Of a DNA stretch of 64,000 nt, positions 51,130 to 64,000 are shown in pieces. The DNA comes from Paragonimus westermani. Its lineage: Eukaryota > Platyhelminthes > Trematoda > Plagiorchiida > Troglotrematidae. Within the stretch, counting starts at the first letter, position 1, and every line of letters starts with the position of its first letter. The translations under genes were made by a program, and so were the position numbers. The notes beneath the pieces were generated by a model that was given only the letters and a program-made list of their open reading frames with translations, ran no database searches and was not told where the DNA came from. The stretch covers positions 131,429-195,428 of the forward strand of contig QNGE01000995.1 in NCBI GenBank assembly GCA_008508345.1. Reading direction: 5' to 3'.

Positions 51130-52300
51130 ACTGACCTCTGTTCACAGTGTATGCTTCTATAACCTAGCGTATTGGTTCATCCAACAACCAGCTGCCAAAA
51201 GTTGAAAGCGAGCTGTGTACTAATCTCCTACTTTCGCATGCAATGTATTTGCTTTTTTATGTTAGTCAAACCATTCTTATAGTGTTTCAGATCAAGCACG
51301 GCCCTTAGTAAAATTAGGAAAAACTGCCCCCAGTATCGTAGGATTTACGTAGGAAGAACTGATAAACGGCTACCCGATTACAAAACCCAAAATTCGGAAG
51401 GCACATTTTAAACCCATCCACCGTTTTAATGAACAGTACACGCGGTAGAACGACATTTCTTGACCTTGACTCAATTAAGGAAATACCGTCCCAGTGTAAA
51501 TTAGACAATGCTTTCGACTACCATTCGTTTATAAGTTGGCCTTAACTACTGGGGTGTCATTCACGTGCATTATCGAATACCTGCTTTGTAACTAAATGAA
51601 ATCAGGCAAGAGTTTGCTTGAGTGCTGCCTTTTTTTACCGAAAGAGTATAATATCCGCCAACGTCAAATCTTTCGCAGCTGTGGCTCACGTTTCTATGAT
51701 TCTCCTCCTCTCTTCTCATCATTTAGGTCTCCAATCCATTAGTCATCTGTTCCACTGCTGTTCTAAGACCTTTCAGTCCATTGCATTCGTCTGTCCTAAC
51801 CCGGTTTATCATTACCGACTTTTCTACCTGATACGAATGTGCTGCTCTAGCCAGGTTTTCTTACGCCATTAGAATGACGTTGAGACTAATCTTGAGTTGT
51901 TTCTAGTGGCCGTCCTTCTATCAACCATTCAATCGATTAGCGTTGCTTTGAGTCCTTCTTCAACCACCGCAGTGCTCTGGGCAACGCTGCCTGCAGCCAT
52001 ACAACGTAAACGATGGCTGTGCCTCGGGGGCAAAGTCGGACGTTTCAGAATCACCAAAGTGCCCCCAACAAGGATGCAGGTTTTTAGAACCCAGAAGCGA
52101 GCGTATCTTCAGCGGTGTACTGTCTGTTTCACACAGCTCCTTTGTATGCTCTCCAGTGCAGCCTTAATCTGTCATGGGTTACAGTCATCTAGATCATCAG
52201 GGAATTATGCCGAGCAAAAACCAATGAACGAACTTCATGTATTTTGAAAAGATCACGTCATAAGCTTAAATTCAGCCACGAGATCATTGATTTCATTGAG
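51130..52300. other. No recognisable gene
   Basis: Frames of 64-116 codons occur on both strands. The minus-strand frame at 51314-51508 could be an earlier exon of the candidate gene at 50591, but I see no supporting domain. No repeat family was recognised. Confidence 0.5.
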
Positions 52301-52346
52301 TATATATCATATATAATATATGTATATATATTATGTATTATATATG
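52301..52346. repeat. AT-rich simple repeat
   Basis: Nearly pure alternating A and T, interrupted by a few C and G bases, with several self-complementary TATATA segments. This is a degenerate (TA)n microsatellite that can form local hairpins. No function is implied. Confidence 0.9.
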
Positions 52347-54815
52347 TTGGTTTCTCTCAATCTCCTGGGCACCATTTCACACACTGTAGGAATTCTTCGT
52401 TGGGAACGATGCATTAATTTCACAGTACTGCATTCTGTATTCTGCCTTGGCCAACACGGGTTGGTTTCGAACGCCGTTGACCTTATTCATTTGGTTCTGA
52501 CAATACGCACGTGAACTTTTGGCCGCTAACATTAACATAATCAGTAGATACGCATAATGATGATTGCAAATGAGACAGCGCGAATGATGCCAGTGCCAAA
52601 ATCCCTAGGATGTTTAGGAAACAATTTCTAGATGCAATTTGACAGTATGTTGAGTGTCACTGGAGCCAGATTAGCTTGTCTTGCCAGTACCTTTCGAAAT
52701 ATTTGAACCATTTCTCTCATGGAGACTAGTCACCAGTTTTGAATTCGTGATACATTCCCGTTTCTTAATCTCGCCGAAAATATATGAGAAATGACTGTTT
52801 AAATACGAGTCGAATAACTGGAAGATAAAAGCTGAAGGCTGAAAATAATGATTTGCATAGTCGAGTTTATGTTGCATATATCAAAAATACATCAGCGTAG
52901 AAAATGCCCGGGAATAAGTTAAACAATTAAAGTGAAAATCAGGAGAATTAGTCTACAGCATCCAGACGAAACGGACCACCTAGTTATGAAAAGTACACCA
53001 TCCTCAATTTAAACTCGATCAAACTGACCTCTCATCACTGAATGTGCATTACCAACACAAATCCAGAAAGTCAAGATCTTGCTGTTCGAATCTCCGGGCA
53101 AAACGTTTTAATAAATTTTACCCATTAATCAGGCGGACACGTTTTATCTAATCCTATAAAAGTCAGTCGTATTCTTTAATGTGAATCAACGAAATTCTGG
53201 CCATATCAGTTTTTTATACGACACTATGACACTTATGTGACACTATTGCGATTCTTTTCTCGGAACCTTTCACCAAACGAACGTTTGTAAAAAAAGTTTG
53301 CCAACCAGTGGCCCATCGTCCACAAGATTTTGAAGCATCACATGCAGTCAGGTTGCATGTTCATGTAAAAAACGATCATCCACTGTTGACCAAATCCTAG
53401 TGTTCGACATGTGGACCAGCCATATTCTAGGCATCGAGACATGATTGGAAGCACACGAATGCATGGTAAATCGTTTCGTTGTGTAACTGCCAAATTCTAT
53501 TTTTCCTCAACGATTTACACCATCAAAAAGACGCTGGTCAGGACTAAGTAAGAACAAACCGAATACATTCTGTATGTATACTGTGTTTGTTTCGTGATTA
53601 TTTGCGGGTCGAATTGCCACGACAGTGAACTATTAGGTCTAGCAATCGATTTCCCAACACTTGAATTCACAGCTGACTTTGAAATAAATATCAGTTGCCA
53701 TCTGCGCAAATATGCTTTAATATGCATTGAATTGTTCGTTTAAATAACCTTACGAGAGGATTCAATTGTCACACTTCACATTTCGTCAACGCAATAACGA
53801 CGAAAATGAAATAAGCCCACTGTGAAATCTGTGGAGGCACAACAGTTACGATCAGTTGCACATGATATTCATTTTATACAAACCCATATCTCCCATTACT
53901 TATCAGTAGTCTAAAGTAGACTAAAGCATGTTCTCTCAATTCTCGAATCAGTAACAGATCTCCGTTATTGGGTATAGCATTGAATAATGGATAACCCTCA
54001 ATAAACATCTGGTTTTCACGAAATAAATGCAAGAGTTTTGAAGCAAAGGTTTTATAAATTCAGATTATGTTAGTAACCCTAATAATCGAATAGTCCGTAT
54101 GAACAGGATTGAACGAACCCACACTTCATTGAAACAAATGTGCATCAAAGCAATAAAGAACACTCCAAATAATACACACTGATCATTAGAAGAACGCGTG
54201 ACGTACACCATTTTTTGGTAATTTTTTGGACCGCATCGGACGGCAATGGACCTAACGGTGTCAGCCAGCAAATTGACCGGTAGATGTGTTTGCGCAATTG
54301 TTTCAGAATTGGATAGAACGAACCACCTTGACAATATCTTTTAATCTTCCCACTCCGTCTACCGTGAGTTACTTGTTTGCACCCAACCAGCCACACATTT
54401 TTTCTCAGCCATTTTTAAAACAATCATTATCCGTCCGTTGATTACAAGTAGAATTTTGTAGCAGAAATTTTTGAAGACGTTGGATATGTCGTGACCAAAC
54501 AGTAATCACCGGGATTGACATGGCTCAATCACACCAGGCGTGTTGCTCCCATTCAACAATCTTGATGCGTCACGCTCTTCATATTTTGGTACAAATGCGG
54601 CTGTCAAGATCACAACACATTTACGCATGTCAAGCTCCATAAATAAGTCATGTTTTTGGGCCTGTCAAATATTCTCAGTATACCAGTTCACATACAAAAC
54701 TATGTACAGCCTCCCAACGTAGGACATTCCCCGTGTAAGAATTAATCTTTCACTCGGGTTTATGCTGACTATTTTGGGTTCTGTTGTCATCAACAAATTA
54801 TTGCTTTACAACCAT
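52347..54815. other. No recognisable gene
   Basis: Short open frames only (89 codons at most), with no domain, RNA or mobile-element signature recognised. Confidence 0.55.
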
Positions 54816-54880
54816 TGATCTCCCAGCGGGGTTAGAGGTATGGCATCCGTACGAAGGTGGTTGGAACCAGTCCCTACACC
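54816..54880 (+). repeat. tRNA-derived SINE remnant
   Basis: TGATCTCCCAGCGGGGTTAGAG (54816-54837) resembles a tRNA A box and D-arm (CAGCGG and GTTAGAG). GGTTGGAACCAGTCCC (54859-54874) is a degenerate B box. The order and spacing fit a tRNA head, but neither box is consensus. It is probably an old SINE copy of uncertain family. Confidence 0.38.
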
Positions 54881-57800
54881 ATGAAAGCTCACTTTCGGCA
54901 AGCGAATGAGAAAGAGTCTTCGCTGATGCTCCTCGCTGATCTGTGCAACAAACATAAGGGAGGAATACTTAAACCTAACTGAGAACTTGTGGTGTTACCT
55001 GACCGTACTGACTAAACTGATCAGGTTTCGATCCAGTTAATTGCGTTGACAAATTTCACTTGGTCGCCTAGCCGGAAATGACTTGCAGTATCCCACTTCC
55101 TGCAAACATCAGTGATGGAGAACAAAGTTGCTCTCTTTATCTCATACGAGTGACTTATTTATCGCATTAATTCTTGCCTGAATTTGGTGAAAACTGGTTG
55201 ACACGATAAAATGTTCAATGTTTTATCTATTTAAACAAACAAGCGGTCGTATGTTATACTTGCCAATTCTATCCGAAGCAAACAGTGTATCATCCGTTGT
55301 CACACGGTTGGTGAACCAGCAACGCCAGCGGTATTCGCATCTGTTAATTGTAGCACTAAATTAACGTTTACACCAACACCGCCCCATCTACAGAAACTAT
55401 TAAACAACAATGACTAAATATATTACCACGCTAAGTGGTTTCAAATAATCTGCATCCACTCTCTGTGACTAGTACCTTTCGTAGTGATTTCCTAATGACC
55501 ACCATGGTGTAGGTAAGTGGTAAAAGATCGTGCGCAGATGGGGACCGTAGATATTAACGTAACCGCAAAAGCTTTTTCAGGCGACTTGATATCGATATAG
55601 CTTATGTTTGGCCAAAATCTCCACAAAAACCAGTCTCTTTGGATAGTTCAATGTAGACTTCGGTTATCCTCATTTCTGGTTTTCATCGCACACTAGATAT
55701 CTACCCTCAGAACGCATTCTTTCAAATGCTACAATGACACGCGAGCCAATGAACTCAAACTCGAGCAGAATTTTGATAGTTACAACGAGCGCAGGCCATC
55801 CGAACACCCCAATTATGAACTAGTTGCGAGTAGCATGTTGAGATAGATTCGAAAAACGGCCTGTTTGTTTTACTGTAGTCTTAGAATGAGAATCATACTG
55901 AAGTACGCCTTCTTGCACGCATAACGAAACGATGTGTTTGATTTGTGTGTATCTTGCTCTGCAGTGAGATGTGAACTACTTGTGAAAATTTTTGTGTTGT
56001 AAGCACACAATAAAAAACGTACCAATATTCTGGTTCACACTCAACATATGACTTGAGAAGCTATACACAATATCTTGCATGTTCCACTATTTTCAGTCAA
56101 CCCTCAACAGTAAACAGTGACCTACATGTTTTAACGATCATACCATTCGGTCCACAAAAAGAACAAAGAACAAATTGATTTTTGTGCAACTCAGGAAAAG
56201 AATTTGTCTAGTTGTTATGGTGAGCAGAACTTAATACACATTCCATGAGAGCAGAACGCATTCTGGGGATGGTTCCCTTGCTAAGAGCCCTGGAACAATT
56301 TTTACTCATGAGAATTTAGCTGAGAAGGTTGCCTACCGTATTAATCGACAGATTTAAATACCGGTTCGGTATTAGAGAGTAAGAGAAATCACAGAAAACG
56401 TCTGAAACAGAACTACGTGCCTACCCTATGGACAAACAATGGTTTCATGCTCAAACAATTTCATCCGCAAATTTGGAGGGTCATCGTTTGACACGAATTG
56501 ATATGGACATCCTGAATGACAAACACAATTACCGGTTCTGATGTTTACATTTCGAAGTGATCTTTATTTGCGGTTCTTGCGCGTTTGGTGCAGTCAAACA
56601 AATCGTCTGCTCCTAACATTATCAAAATATTAACATTTTAATTCATGTCTCCATCTTCCTGAAATGCAAACTTTCAGTTCTAAACTCTATCGAGAACCAT
56701 CAAATCATTTGCTCAACACGTGAACTTGTTGAGATAGACGAGTTTGCATTAAAATCAAAGGATGTCTTAAGGAGTAAACGAATGATTGGGATGGTGAAAA
56801 GTTTTTAAAATATTATTCAAAAAACATTGCGACAAAAAGTGTTCTTATACTTACTCATCTTTCGGTTCGTCAATCATCGTTTAGTGGAATCAGACAAATC
56901 TACCAACAGTTTTATCTGCAGAGTGTTATTTCTAAATAAACGGGGGAGTGCTTTCCTACAATTACGATAGGCTGATAACAGTTTGATCAGTTATTAAGTG
57001 GACGATGGACTTTAGTAATTGAAGAACGTTAATCTGTTGAGTAGTGCAATCAAAGTTTTGTCGTTAACATCCGTCTAACTAGGTTGACTGTTCCAGATTT
57101 AATCAGTAGTTGAAGCGCCGGCCTGAAGAAAACGAAGAATTAACCTTATGGATTTGTGGAAAACTTTCTTGACACTTTCTTTGTTAACCCACTGAAGATG
57201 AACAAAGGTCAAGTAATTTTTAATCATTAGTGTGTACTTATCCTTGTTAGTGTGTCATGCTGATATCAAAATTGAACACAATTTGTCAGATCGGCTTATT
57301 GATTAGCCTTGTTACATACAGATGAGTATTGAAAAACCACGTCAGAATAAGCGCACAGGCGAACTGCAAAGAACCAATTTGTTTAGTCAGATAACTTTAG
57401 CCTATCCGGACAAGCTTGTTCGCCAGTCTCTGGTCGGTTGATATGATAAGGTAGGGTAAGATATTTTCATACGCAAAACTTCCGAGGTGTCTCTCGACTA
57501 TTTTTTTACAAAGTACATAACTAATGGCGGAAATGACTGAGCATGGCCGTACGGCCTTCAGTATTATGTCCACTTAATATCATGAATGAGAACATAAAGA
57601 TAAGTGATTACTTGTAAACATTGAAGAATATGATAAGTATATCATAAACTTTACTCACACCTTCCGCAACCTGCTGAATTTTTTGTTGGTAACGAAGCAA
57701 CACAGACAATAAAATTATGTAGATAATTTGACAACGAATCACTAAAATCAGGATTTAACTTTGAATCACGGATAAACTATACAATCAGCAGACATCAAGC

Positions 57801-60800
57801 CCAGAGTGTGCTGAAAGTGCCACTCCCACAAGTTGCGCCAGACTTTGGAATGCAGATATCCATAGGATAGAGAGAAAAACTTGTGTGAATTACTGACTGA
57901 ATATGCGAATTCAACAGATTGTGTAGTACCTTAATTTTTTGGGATACGGATGACCGAGTGATAATAAATAACGCTTGCAAGTTGCTGTTGATAGGTGGAA
58001 ACAGTAACATTGAGATAGTGTGTTAACTGCACCCCGCCAAGCGAATACTGCTCACTCGGATTTATTTGTCCAAGCAAAGTTGTGATGTCCCTTATCGCGT
58101 AGTCACTAATTGCCGATAGCCCCCATCTGCTGCAAGGAACAATGAATTAACCTACCGGTCAGATGGGCTCATAAGTTCTGTGGTAAGTGTGCGTATAAGT
58201 CTTGGAGAAGGCTTTAGAACGCTTACGGCATACGGATTTAGCGTTGGCTTTTGTTTTTGGTGTTTCCAGTCTACCACAGTCTGTCCTTGTCGACATAATT
58301 TTCAAAATGACACTCACTCCATCTTCTTTTTCATTCGCTGTGATGTTTCTATACTGCCATCTGTGAAAAGAAATGATGTCTTCAGCCGACAGATGAAACC
58401 TATGTCTATTTACAGACAAAGCATATCTTACATAATGTCCGAACCTGATGGCCAACTAATCAAACAGCCTGTCCTTGATTAGTCATCGAGAATTCAAGAA
58501 GCTAACATGACGCGATCATCTCGAACGTCTGTAATTGAGCAATGCAAGCAAACGTAGACTGCACGCCCTTAGAAAGAGAAATCAGTTTGCTATTCAGCAC
58601 CGTTTCTTCCTGATAAAACAGCCACGAATAGTAACTAGGCCGGATTCTCAACACGTTAAACAACCTCTTGAACGAATTGGCTCGGCTGACGCCATAGTCC
58701 TTTGAGGTCAACAGCGGCAAACTTTACTGCTTACGTAAAAATGAGCTAAATGGCATACAAGGTGATCTGTGGCCTACTAACCTACAAGCCAGGTGTTCAA
58801 GCTTTCCTCGATGCTCTCTCCGAGCTGGTTAGGGTTCCGTCAGCCATTTTGTATACATGTGTATTTTATCAGAAGGCCTAAATATATATAACACGATACC
58901 CAGCCATAGTGGTCTGCCCAGACTGATTTCTGCAGACTGAGAAGAGCACAATTGTGAGCAATTCTTCAGGTACTTAGGGCGTCCAGCTAGTCTGATTTTT
59001 CTATAGAGTGGCTTTCAAGAATATGAAGAGGCTCCGATCTTAAGTTTGCTTGTCTGTTCAGACTACTAGGAATTTTTTCTTGCCCTGGCGTTGCATTCAG
59101 CTTCAGCTACGACCGCCATGGAACGTACTATATTTCGCGGACTCAAATTGTGTTGAACTTTGATATTCCTCGAACAGATTATTCTGCCACCTGTCTTAGA
59201 AGTTCGTACTGCTTCCTGATACTTCGGCTCTAAACCAGCCACATAAAGTCGTTGTATTTGTTGTAGTCCACCCATGATACGTACCGCAGAGATCTGGTGT
59301 AAGCTGGAAACAAATGACTGAAACACTCACAAGCTTTTTATGTTAGTGATTTGGACTGCGAAGCAAATCTACAATGGTGATGATGTGGACGTTTAGTTGA
59401 TCTCACGTTTAAGAATATTGTTATCTTGATCAGGTTCATCTAGATGCTTGGCAGTTGTTATGACAAGCAGCTAATGTCTTCAGAAACTCTACCTTCATCA
59501 TTGTCCTTTTCCACTGATCACCATGTGAACACAGAAGGAATGACAGAACCCTTAACAGTATCATTTTTGGATTACAGAAGTGCCTTAATAATGGATGATA
59601 AGTTGCTAAAAGTTAGGTTTCAACAACCATTAAGTTGGTGCTGTGATGTACTGCTTCACCGTGAAATTGCAGCTGTGCATTAATGACAGCTGGTCTATTT
59701 CATTATGTCTAGGATCATACGGAATGTTACACTCAATTTTAAGGTGCAAGTATAGCACGGTGAACTATCTCATCGAAATAGAGACAGACAGTATCAACTT
59801 TGATCGATTTATGAGAAACTTATAGAACTCGGTGTGGTCCACTGTTTTTTCTGTGTTCAGGTCGGATTCACATTTCTGGAGTCATCTGCCAGTTAGCGTG
59901 TGTTTGCGAATAAAAAAACCACACCGAATATCTCTCTTCGGATTCAGTAGACAGTGGCCACATATGAGCTATGATAGAAAAAAGAGTCACCTCTGATAAT
60001 TTGAGAGAAACCGTTTGAACAGACGCGAACTTTTCGTAAACACTGTATGGGCTTGTTAAATTACAAACAAGGGAGTGAACGAAACTTTGACTGAAACAAC
60101 TAAGTTCGAGCATGGGTTTGAAATTTTCTGTCGTTCCGTGCGTTGTCTCAAATTGAACAAGAGGTTACATGTTTATTTTGCGTTCAAAAAACGTGCCATT
60201 TTCTCCAAACAATCGTGCAGTCATTCGTGCCTCATTAACAGGGACAAAATATTTACACAAACTGCTTTTACCCACCGATCTGATTTTAGCCCTATTATGC
60301 AATATATTTGGAGATCAGCCGACCAAAAGTTGCATTAGAAACGTGATTTGATACAAGTACCAGCACATGACAAATTTACTGCGTTACTCAAAATGTGAAG
60401 CAGTTGAATTCTTGAACGTTCTGGAGCCACATGTTACGCAATATGTGTAGTCATGTTGTTCCCACCCTGAAATCCGACAATCGGGTTTATTTGTCACCTG
60501 GTGGGTGTGTTAAAATTTGAGACTATATGGCGTTGTTCTCCGGTATTGACCATACAATTCTATCATTAATTCAACCAAGAAATCCATCCGGATCACATTA
60601 CTATACGACGATCTTATGGCAAACGTACCATTTGAAACAGCCTTATGAAGTGCATCTTACGAAATTGCTATCGACTAATTCCAGGAGGTATATCAAAACC
60701 TGTAAACCCTCATCGCTTTGTCAGTAGTAACCAGTTTACAACCAAATTCACTGTAGATTCCCCTCTACATAGTGCAAACTTCCATAAGCAAAATTATGTG

Positions 60801-63540
60801 CACATCAACAGGGTTTTACTCTCTAGATATATTGGAATATGTTGACAATTTAACGTATTGTTATCAAAAACTGCTTTTGATTTCTCATGAGTTCTGAATT
60901 TACTTCTGCTCAGACTACATGATACGTTTGTTAAAGTGATACTATTGAAGAGATTACTGACTTCAGCATTATAGTTGTTATCTTGCTAACCTTACACCAG
61001 ATTCAACATCAAGCTTGCCACCAAAGGGTTGGCCATTTTCAGCGCTTCATTTTTGTTTACTCTCGGTAGACAACCTGCTTCACTCGCGCTTCATCCCACC
61101 TATCACCAACATTCATGATTCTAACGCCTGTTTGTCCGGACTATTCTGTACAGACATGCCCAAAAGTGTCATGTCTTGTGATGGTATTGTTCCTCAGGAT
61201 TGTCAAAAGCTGTTGTGTATTTTGCACCAAACTCTCCAAAATTAATTCTCATGCGAACAAACAGTTCACATAGCTTTTGTTTTCATGGACTAGTCAGATC
61301 GTTATGATTTGTTCAGTCAACGTCGCTTTCAATCCATCGCTTGTTTCAATTCTGGAAAATTCAACATTTCAGAATGGATTTTTCCGCACAGTAAACAAGC
61401 ATTCTGCATATCACTGAATATCTCCAATGCCCAGGGAAAGTGCTGGATTCCGCAGTACTCAGAATGACCATCGGTGATTTGGAGCACAGATTTACTAGTG
61501 AAAAGGTCGAATACATCATATACAAATTGAACCCAGTGGATATATTTGTACAAAGGTTGGAAACAACAGCGAACATGTTTCCAGCGTTTGTCCGAGAGTT
61601 GGGTTAAGACGTTTTCTCATAGTTCTTGATTTCCTTAGACGGTATTTGTCACGAGACTCGACACACTCTAGTCCTTGCCGTAGATTTCGAATCATGTTTT
61701 TTTTTACGGTGTAGATGCAGTTGCGTCAAGTTAACTTATCGTCATCTCGATGTGCACTGAGTAGTTTGACGAGTGAGACAAGGTAATCGTCATGATGAAA
61801 GACACAACTGAAAATCAATTGTCCCTTTTGCGAGTTACGCGCAGTTAAAAAGCATGAATCGTGTATCATTGAATATCTAAACGCACTGGTGGCTTTCTTG
61901 AGGAGAGAAATAAACTTCGTCCCCAACACTTGTACTACACCACACTGATAGTTTTGTGGATGAGACATTAATCTGTAGCGCCTTTTCAGTGTATCCGATT
62001 TTGTTCCTGATTGTCGAAATTTTTAGAAATTTTACAAACGAGAAAAAACTCATCTAAAATAATTGGAATAAAATGTTTCGTAACCCCATAGTAAAGGCGA
62101 GTTGAAAAGTTGTTCATCGGGTGCTGAAGTGCCTTATTACTCCTCTGCTGCTTTTCAGTTAAATAATTTTCAGGTGTTCTTTGCTTAACGACTGTCTGCC
62201 TTAGAAATACCCTAACCAGAAAAGTGCAAGAAACAGGTGTAACTTGGTGTAGGTCGGCATTACCGAGTCCTGGGTTGGCCCACAATTAATGTGCCTAACA
62301 ATTGAAGTATCCTCATCTGTTGGATTAATGTTTACTCCGTTGATTTCATTGTTGTATTCTACACCTGTACAAAACGTTTAAACAAAGGGTATTGATATAC
62401 TTCTAAAAGAAACTGAGTAAACAAGTGAATTTGTCTGTCGCGAGTCAGCATAAGAATAACTCTTGCTTAGCGTGCTCTTGTCTCCTTATGAATTTTTCGA
62501 CTATCCCCAGTTGCTAATTCACACACGTTTGAATCAAAAAAGTACATTGATCTGTCTAAACTATCGACTAACAGCACTGTGTTTGACCTCCGCAAACCTA
62601 ACGCATTTTGAATGCTCTCCGTCCCACCATGTTCTCGTGTAGGTTAAAGTGTACCAAGGACCAGTATGGACCGGGGTTCAAGCTTTCCTATGAAAAGTAG
62701 CGTTCTGTATATGCCAGAATCTATCGGTTTAGGCTAAACCCACTGAGGCGACTGCGAACTGTATGAACATCTATTGCCCGTCGAAATCAAACTGCTCAAC
62801 GCATTACATCTTTAATCAGAAACGCCGTGTTCATTTCATACACCCTTTTTTGAACTTTAAAAAAATACTCCTACATCAATTTCGCTATCATAACAATGTC
62901 AGAATCCAATGATTTTAAAAGTATGGTGTGAGCCACAAAAAAGAAGACACAGAAAGACCACACATCGCAGTTGCCGAAGTTCAACTTGAAAATATTTCAA
63001 ACCTAATAAGACAAACAACAAGAGAAGTCTCCACAAATTTTGTTTTCTTCTAATGTTTTCTCATTGTACCTGTTTGAGAATGGTATACTTGAAGCTTCAG
63101 ATTATAACGTAGGATCAAACGTCAAAAAAATAATCCGGAACGCTAACCAATTAACCTTCGAAATGTAATAGCATACTCAATGGGTCAGATGTGTGAGCTA
63201 GCTAATTGCGAGGAATATAACTGGAAAGAACTGTCACTCCAATATCTGAAGCAATTAATTCTTCATTTGCCTAATCTTATTTACAGAACTTCAATGTTGG
63301 AATAGTCGGCCAAAACTGACATACCACTTCACTTAGGTAAGCAAACAAATTACTGTCCACGAAACCTTGCATAATTCGACACTATCTAAACAAGGATGAT
63401 TGCGTGAACCAGTCCGGCGTACAAGTCTCTCACACTGCCTCCTTGCCTAGAAGACCTTGATGAAATGACCCACCGAGGAACAATGACAAAAGCTTAGTTC
63501 GACTGTCATTCCTGCATTTTCGATCAAGTCAGTCTTAAGG
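54881..63540. other. No recognisable gene
   Basis: No protein domain was recognised in any frame. The paired frames at 58159-58482 (98 and 100 codons on opposite strands) are the largest and look like mutual shadows without a clear owner. A 12-bp perfect palindrome inside a longer imperfect one lies at 57536-57562. A 14-nt string, GTTCAAGCTTTCCT, occurs at about 58797 and 62677. No SINE or retroelement head was seen before the Penelope fragment at the right end. Confidence 0.5.
57536..57562. repeat. Imperfect 27-bp palindrome
   Basis: ACTGA (57536-57540) and TCAGT (57558-57562) flank the perfect palindrome GGCCGTACGGCC (57545-57556). A 4-nt and a 1-nt spacer make the outer arms asymmetric. 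It could be a protein-binding site or chance. No gene or element lies next to it. Confidence 0.8.
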
Positions 63541-63617
63541 GGCTCATTCCACGACTGCTACGAACGCTGACTTCAAATAACGTCAGTCAGCAATGTTGTT
63601 TAACATCTGAACATTAA

Positions 63618-64000
63618 CAAGCTTTAAAACAACTGCGAGAAATGAAAGATGTGGTTTTCCTCCAGCCAGACAAAGGGTCTAGCACAGTCATCATGTACAA
63701 GGTCGATTATGATTCAAAATTGAAAGATATACTAATGGACGGAAGAAAATTTCACACGGACAGTACTGCTGATAACAACATTTTGGTAGAGAAACAAATA
63801 TCAAGAAAGCTCCAAATCCTGCTAATACATGGGTATATCTCGGAACTGCAATACAGACAGATGAAGCCAACCGGAACCCGCACACCACAGTTAAGAGGTG
63901 CTCCAAAAACACATAAAGGTGGTGTACCGTTAAGGCCAATCTTGTGCATGGACAACTCACCGTACCACAAGCTTGCCAGATGGCTTGTAGACATCCTCCA
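63618..64000 (+). CDS. Penelope-like RT, N-terminal part, cut by window end
   Basis: An open frame with no internal stop runs from 63618 to the window end (codon phase set by ATG at 63642; an in-frame stop lies at 63615). It reads the N-terminal conserved part of a Penelope-type reverse transcriptase: VVFLQPDKGSSTVIM, then KVDYDSKL, then TPQLRGAPKTHKGGVPLRPI, then SPYHKLARWLVDIL. These are the usual PDKG, PKTHK and PLRPI blocks before the palm motifs. The region just upstream (from about 63540) has coding-like words broken by stops, so the 5' side is damaged or the true start lies further upstream. It is on the opposite strand from the 48580 element and carries exactly the part that copy lacks. 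Palm, GIY-YIG domain and 3' ribozyme would lie beyond the window. Confidence 0.88.

Noticed and set aside
50744..51205. 153-codon plus-strand frame
   Set aside because: No recognisable domain. The antisense of the minus-strand candidate explains part of it. Neither strand is proven.
58159..58482. Opposite-strand frames of 98 and 100 codons
   Set aside because: They shadow each other and neither matches a known family.
1..64000. CRISPR array, bacterial operon or phage content
   Set aside because: No regular direct repeats with spacers, no ribosome-binding-site-led gene strings, and the coding content is eukaryotic retroelements.

Overview
The window looks like an intergenic or intronic stretch of an animal nuclear genome. 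No long conserved host gene can be read in it, stop codons are dense in all six frames, and the only clearly coding DNA belongs to retroelements. Two Penelope-like elements (PLEs), several tRNA-derived SINEs and hammerhead ribozymes inside both kinds of element suggest a flatworm, probably a trematode. Schistosomes carry tRNA-promoter SINEs with hammerheads, and PLEs are abundant in flukes. This assignment is inference: other invertebrates and some vertebrates share these elements.

Layout. From 1 to about 18,985 there is no supported gene; the only clear feature is a perfect (TTG)11 microsatellite at 4324-4356. From 18,988 to 40,300 lie scattered tRNA-derived SINE copies on both strands: 18,988, 23,695, 23,894, 27,262, 30,155 (-), 32,690, 35,358, 39,541 (-) and 40,231. 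The 32,690 copy is best preserved. It has RNA polymerase III A and B boxes followed by a hammerhead ribozyme with every core position in place (32825-32869). Its relatives at 23,894, 35,358 and 39,541 carry decayed versions of the same ribozyme.

From 48,580 to about 50,070 on the minus strand lies a 5'-truncated PLE. Its reverse transcriptase is broken by two frameshifts, its GIY-YIG endonuclease frame is open, and a second, different hammerhead lies about 100 nt after its stop codon. Just upstream on the same strand is a weak two-exon gene candidate (50591-51129) that I cannot name. From 51,130 to 63,540 there is an AT-rich simple repeat, one more tRNA-like remnant and a palindrome. At 63,618-64,000 a second PLE enters on the plus strand and is cut off by the window end after the N-terminal part of its reverse transcriptase.

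The most interesting content is therefore RNA-level: two independent hammerhead families, one SINE-borne and one PLE-borne, about 16 kb apart. Both classes are known in principle; the sequences here look like lineage-specific versions. All calls come from reading the sequence; no database or folding program was used.
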